From CAYFSC01 sp964345695 (GTDB lineage Bacteria; Bacteroidota; Rhodothermia; Rhodothermales; Salinibacteraceae), in assembly GCA_964345695.1 (NCBI GenBank), contig CAYFSC010000020.1, forward strand, positions 1 through 27,501: DNA of 27,501 nt, read 5' to 3'. The stretch's first letter is position 1; the number at the start of each line of letters is the position of its first letter. Under the pieces are notes generated by a model. It did not search any database. It saw nothing but the letters and a program-made list of their open reading frames with translations, and was not told the DNA's origin. Both the position numbers and the translations under genes were made by a program. Below, in pieces: positions 24,338 to 27,501 of the stretch.

Positions 24338-25276
24338 ATGCGTGTGACACGGTGGATAGGACTGGTGCTGGCAACGGGCATGGCCGCACTGCTGCTTGTG
24401 CGGTGCGACCTGGCCGAGCGCGGACCACAGCAGGAACTGGTCGTCGAGGCGTTTCTGGAAACCGGTCGCCCGCTGCCGACCGTGACGCTGCGTACCATCC
24501 AACCGCGTGATGTGCCCGTGGACAGCACCGACGATGCCGCCTCTGGAGCGGACGTGATGCTGTCGCTCGACGGAACGTCGTACGCCTACCAGGCTGTCCC
24601 CGGCGCGCCGGGCCAGTACGCCGCAGCAGACGACAGCACGCGCGTGCCGACGAACGTCCCCTTTACGCTGTCGGCCGCGTGGAACGACGAGCGGGCCCGA
24701 GCCCGCGGCTGGACCCCGCCCCCGATTGCCATCGAGGACGTCTGCCTGCAAATCCCGGAAGACCCGGTGCAAGCCGTGCTCGTCGACTCGGTCCGGCGCG
24801 ACTCGCTCGACATTCCAGCGGAGCAGGGCTACATCTACCCGATCGATGTGACCGTCACGTGGCCCGTAGACCGAGGCCCTCCCGGCCCTGATCCGGTGGA
24901 CGACAGCACCTACTGGGTGCGCGGCCAGCTCCGCCCCTCGGCCCAGTTCTCGTCGCGCGTCGTCGACTTTTTCTTGCAATCCGCCGAGGTGCGCGAGGAG
25001 GCCCGCTTCCGCACGCGGGCCGGGCGGCACCACTGGACCGGCGTCTACGCCGTACCGGTCGACAGCGCCGCCGCTCCCCTTCCCGAGCACCGGCTGACCA
25101 CGACGCTCGTCCGCGGCGACGACGCGTTTGCCGACTTCGCGGCCAGCCGTACCGACCCCGGGCGCCGCGAGCCTACCTCGAACGTTGAGGGAGGACTCGG
25201 CATCGCCACGGCCGTCGCACTCGACTCGCTGCACCGCCGCATCACGCCCGGCGTCCCCGCCTGCGTTTCGCCGTAA
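24338..25276 (+). CDS. DUF4249-like putative lipoprotein, receptor partner
   Basis: A 312-residue exported protein. The ATG at 24338 is preferred; an in-frame GTG at 24302 adds 12 residues before the signal. The N-terminus has a hydrophobic segment ending LLLVRCDLAERG, lipoprotein-like although Arg before the Cys is unusual. ELVVEAFLETGRPLPTVTL, followed by a beta-rich Asp-rich body (about 60-260) and the late EGGLGIATAVALDSL, matches my recollection of the DUF4249 family, whose members lie next to TonB receptors in Bacteroidota-like genomes. The family is of unknown function; a surface or periplasmic accessory role in uptake is inferred from position 78 bases after the receptor. Assignment to DUF4249 is probable, not certain. 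Confidence 0.75.
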   Translation: MRVTRWIGLVLATGMAALLLVRCDLAERGPQQELVVEAFLETGRPLPTVTLRTIQPRDVPVDSTDDAASGADVMLSLDGTSYAYQAVPGAPGQYAAADDSTRVPTNVPFTLSAAWNDERARARGWTPPPIAIEDVCLQIPEDPVQAVLVDSVRRDSLDIPAEQGYIYPIDVTVTWPVDRGPPGPDPVDDSTYWVRGQLRPSAQFSSRVVDFFLQSAEVREEARFRTRAGRHHWTGVYAVPVDSAAAPLPEHRLTTTLVRGDDAFADFAASRTDPGRREPTSNVEGGLGIATAVALDSLHRRITPGVPACVSP

Positions 25277-25289
25277 CAGCGGGTGGGAA

Positions 25290-25311
25290 CGTTGCGCATC
25301 GGGGCGCAACG
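25290..25311 (+). terminator. Perfect 8-bp hairpin at the end of the second module
   Basis: CGTTGCGC (25290-25297) and GCGCAACG (25304-25311) form a perfect GC-rich stem with a 6-base loop, 13 bases after the stop of the DUF4249-like gene. There is no T tract. Position suits the end of the operon. Confidence 0.45.
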
Positions 25312-25448
25312 GGCATTGCAGAATGTGAGGACGCGGAGCCTGTTCTGCCGCACCGACAACCGCCCATCGGAGTTCGTTCTTGGACCGCGCTGCCGTTAAA
25401 GGCATACAAACCCTGCGCCGGTTGCTTCGTGGATCCAGTCTGTTGCCC

Positions 25449-26111
25449 ATGTCCAATACCACCTCTACCGTAGGGACCATCACCCAGTTGAAGGTTCAGA
25501 AAAACGACGCAGACCGCCTGTCGGTCTTTCTGGACGGGGAGTTTGCCTTCGGCGTGCATCAGGATCTTGTGGCGAAGCACGGACTTCGGGAGGGGACGTC
25601 CCTTACGCTCGACCAGCAGAAAACCGTCGAGGCCGAGGACCAGGCCATTCGGGCGAAGCAGCGGGCGCTCGACTATCTGGCCTACAAGCCGCGGACGGAG
25701 AAGGAGGTTCGCCGTACGTTGGAGCAGGAAGAGATTTCTGCACCGGTCATCGAAGATGTCATCGCGCGCATCAAAGAGCTCGGCTATCTTGACGACGAGT
25801 CATACGCGCACGATTATGCACGCAACCGGTTTGCCAACAAGCAGTACGGTCCACAGCGCATCCGGCGTGAATTGCGGGAGCGGGGGATTGACCGGTCCCT
25901 GGCCGACACTGCCGTCGAACAGGTGTTTGCCGACGAAGACCCCGTCGCGGCCGCCCGGTCGCATGCCGAAAAGCGGTGGCCGCGTATCGCTCAGGAGGAC
26001 GACCCGCGCCGTCAGAAGCAAAAACTGTATCGCTACCTGAAGCGCCGCGGGTTTACGTCCGACACAGTGTACCGCATCATCGACGAATTCGTAGACGATC
26101 GAACCTGGTAG
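25449..26111 (+). CDS. recX: Regulatory protein RecX
   Basis: A 220-residue RecX protein, the small regulator that binds RecA filaments and modulates recombination. The ATG at 25449 is chosen over an in-frame TTG at 25380 because the sequence upstream is not family-like. Three-helix RecX repeats are visible: ALDYLAYKPRTEKEVRRTLEQ (about 77-97) begins the first, followed by IEDVIARIKELGYLDDESYAHDYARNR and then YGPQRIRRELRERGIDRSLAD; the end (KLYRYLKRRGFTSDTVYRIIDEF) is the last repeat. About 70 residues of extra N-terminal beta-type sequence (TITQLKVQKNDADRLSVFLDGEFAF) are common in RecX of this part of the tree. No recA lies next to it within the window. Confidence 0.93.
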   Translation: MSNTTSTVGTITQLKVQKNDADRLSVFLDGEFAFGVHQDLVAKHGLREGTSLTLDQQKTVEAEDQAIRAKQRALDYLAYKPRTEKEVRRTLEQEEISAPVIEDVIARIKELGYLDDESYAHDYARNRFANKQYGPQRIRRELRERGIDRSLADTAVEQVFADEDPVAAARSHAEKRWPRIAQEDDPRRQKQKLYRYLKRRGFTSDTVYRIIDEFVDDRTW

Positions 26112-26171
26112 GGACGCACCGGCTGACCAACGGCCGATCTGCCGTCCGCTGACGCTACACCGGTTCTCTTC

Positions 26172-26205
26172 CTTGTGGCTGACGAGCCCTTATGGCTGAC
26201 GAGAC
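26172..26205 (+). repeat. Near-perfect 17-bp tandem duplication across a start codon
   Basis: CTTGTGGCTGACGAGCC (26172-26188) is followed directly by CTTATGGCTGACGAGAC (26189-26205), 15 of 17 bases identical. The second copy carries the ATG of the AI-2E family gene at 26192; the first carries GTG at the same position, 17 bases upstream and out of frame. Confidence 0.85.
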
Positions 26206-27412
26206 CAACGTTCCTGGCACGTCGCGCGAGACGCCGACTCCACGCCCGGAGGTGAAGCGCGAGCGGTCGACGCCTGCGCGGGGCGACTCTGCCCGCTGGC
26301 CGGCCCAGCCGTCGCAGCGTCCCACCTCGGCCCCGTCGGAGTCGTCGTTTACCTTCGATCGCATCATTCGCTTCGCGCTCGGTGCCGCCGGCGTGGCTCT
26401 CGCCGGATGGACGCTGTGGACCTTCGCCGGCCTCGTGCTCTATCTGGCGGTGGGAGGCATCTTCGCCTACCTGATGCGCCCCTTCGTCGATCGCATGCAG
26501 AGCGTCGGGGTGGCGCGCGTCCCCGCCATCTTGCTCACATTCGTCGCCTTTTTCTCCGTCGCCGGGGTGTTGGTCACGTCCATCGTGCCGTTCCTGACAG
26601 CCCAGGTGCAGGAACTGTCGCAGCTGGTGAGCATCGAGGCCGCTACCAATGCGGCCAACTACATGGAGGAGCGCCTGCGCGAACGGTTGCCCTTGGAGCA
26701 GGGCGTGCTCGTAGAAAACATCCGGCAGGCCGCCACGGCACTCGTCGGCGGCGACCTGATGGAGGGGGAGCGCCTGGCAGAAACCGTCAGTTCGGCCGTG
26801 GCGGTGTTCACCAACATCGTGTATGCCGTCGTCATTATCCCCTTCATCACCTTCTTCCTGCTCAAAGACGGCGTGCAGATCCGTCGCAGCCTCCTCTACC
26901 TGGTTCCGAACAAATACTTTGAGGTTACGCTCGCCATCCTCGACAAGGTCGAAGACAACATCGGCCGGTACTTTCGCGCGCTGCTCGTGCAATGCACGTC
27001 AATCGCGATCATCGCGTCGGCCCTGCTCTGGGTGGTGGGGCTGCAGAACGCCATCGCGATTGGGCTTTTTACGGGAGTCGCGAACACCATCCCGTACTTC
27101 GGACCGTTCCTCGGCTTTCTGTGTGGAACCCTTGTCGGCATCGCGCAGACGGGCAATTTTGCCCTCGTTCCCGGCGTGGCCATGGCCATGGTGCTCACGC
27201 AACTGGCCGACAACGTTTTCTTGCAGCCCATCATCTTCTCGCGCGCGGCCCAGGCGCATCCTCTGGTCATCCTGTTCGTCGTCCTCATCGGCGCGCAGCT
27301 GGCAGGCATCATCGGCATGCTGGTGGCCATCCCGCTGGCGACCACGATTCGCGTCGTGATCGGGCAGGTGCTGTGGAGTCTCCGCAACTACCGCATCCTC
27401 CGCACTGGATAG
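26192..27412 (+). CDS. AI-2E family transporter (PerM/YdiK-like membrane protein)
   Basis: A 406-residue inner-membrane protein of the AI-2E (PerM/YdiK/TqsA) family, whose members act as exporters or Na+/H+ antiporters; the substrate here is unknown. A hydrophilic Pro/Arg/Ser-rich N-terminal extension of about 52 residues precedes the membrane domain. About eight transmembrane helices follow, with a soluble segment (about 135-205) between helices 3 and 4. Family landmarks include FFLLKDG (about 226-232), LVPNKYFE, TGVANTIPYFGPFLG (about 295-309) and LADNVFLQPIIFS (about 336-348), followed by HPLVILFVVLIGAQLAGIIGMLVAIP. The ATG at 26192 is used; no clear Shine-Dalgarno is seen and the start lies in a tandem duplication. 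It sits 80 bases after recX on the same strand. Confidence 0.93.
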   Translation: MADETNVPGTSRETPTPRPEVKRERSTPARGDSARWPAQPSQRPTSAPSESSFTFDRIIRFALGAAGVALAGWTLWTFAGLVLYLAVGGIFAYLMRPFVDRMQSVGVARVPAILLTFVAFFSVAGVLVTSIVPFLTAQVQELSQLVSIEAATNAANYMEERLRERLPLEQGVLVENIRQAATALVGGDLMEGERLAETVSSAVAVFTNIVYAVVIIPFITFFLLKDGVQIRRSLLYLVPNKYFEVTLAILDKVEDNIGRYFRALLVQCTSIAIIASALLWVVGLQNAIAIGLFTGVANTIPYFGPFLGFLCGTLVGIAQTGNFALVPGVAMAMVLTQLADNVFLQPIIFSRAAQAHPLVILFVVLIGAQLAGIIGMLVAIPLATTIRVVIGQVLWSLRNYRILRTG

Positions 27413-27489
27413 CCGACGCATCCCCCGGTTCCTGGCGCGCCGGCGTCGCCCGGAATCCTCGACTGCTTCCCCTCAATCAACCTGCATCC

Positions 27490-27501
27490 ATGCTCGCTAC
27501 G
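27490..27501 (+). CDS. Possible start of the next gene (edge)
   Basis: An ATG at 27490 opens a frame of four codons (MLAT) before the window ends, 77 bases after the AI-2E family stop. There is no clear ribosome site and too little sequence to judge. Confidence 0.2.

Noticed and set aside
22424..25483. Long minus-strand frames (about 450-460 residues) opposite the second receptor and the DUF4249-like gene
   Set aside because: Shadow frames of high-GC coding sequence; no family motifs, and plus-strand products are well supported.

Overview
The window is a GC-rich chromosomal stretch, probably from a halophilic or marine member of the Rhodothermota (the Salinibacter/Rhodothermales lineage, formerly placed in Bacteroidota). 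Four things point there: acidic, Asp/Glu-rich proteins; a secreted nuclease ending in a type IX secretion (Por) sorting domain; two FecI/FecR/TonB-receptor modules of Bacteroidota style whose receptors carry STN and carboxypeptidase-regulatory-like domains; and mostly weak Shine-Dalgarno sequences. This is inference from protein style; no rRNA or other taxonomic marker is present. I see no tRNA, rRNA, CRISPR array, transposase or phage integrase.

Layout. (1) 1-2446: 3' part of a multidomain secreted endonuclease I, convergent with (2) 2492-4897, a secreted S9 prolyl-oligopeptidase-type peptidase. (3) 5143-9527: first surface-signalling module, an ECF sigma factor, a FecR-type anti-sigma and a TonB-dependent receptor, tightly packed. 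(4) 9655-11635: a DUF2752 membrane protein, a TM2-domain protein and a sorbosone/glucose-dehydrogenase-like lipoprotein. (5) 11736-14985, minus strand: a LysM lytic transglycosylase lipoprotein and a cation diffusion facilitator. (6) 15324-18768: RecQ helicase and an unrecognised exported protein with an acidic linker. (7) 18937-19224, minus strand: a small acidic orphan protein. (8) 19501-25276: second signalling module, a different type of ECF sigma factor, a FecR protein, a second STN-type TonB receptor and a DUF4249-like putative lipoprotein. (9) 25449-27412: RecX and an AI-2E/PerM family membrane protein; another gene may begin at the right edge.

How the genes work together. In both signalling modules the expected logic is that substrate binding to the outer-membrane receptor is sensed through its periplasmic STN domain by the C-terminal domain of FecR, which releases or activates the ECF sigma factor to transcribe the uptake genes. 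The modules differ: the first sigma resembles ordinary Bacteroidota FecI-like factors, while the second belongs to another ECF type and ends in an unusual hydrophobic tail. Substrates cannot be named from sequence. The secreted nuclease and peptidase suggest scavenging of extracellular DNA and protein. The other genes are housekeeping: recombination (RecQ, RecX), wall remodelling and metal export.

No clearly new system stands out. The most notable signals are the paired cysteines shared by both receptor STN domains, the STN-like FecR terminus, the hydrophobic tail on the second sigma factor, and a recurring pattern of two-copy, zero-spacer tandem duplications in the intergenic spacers.
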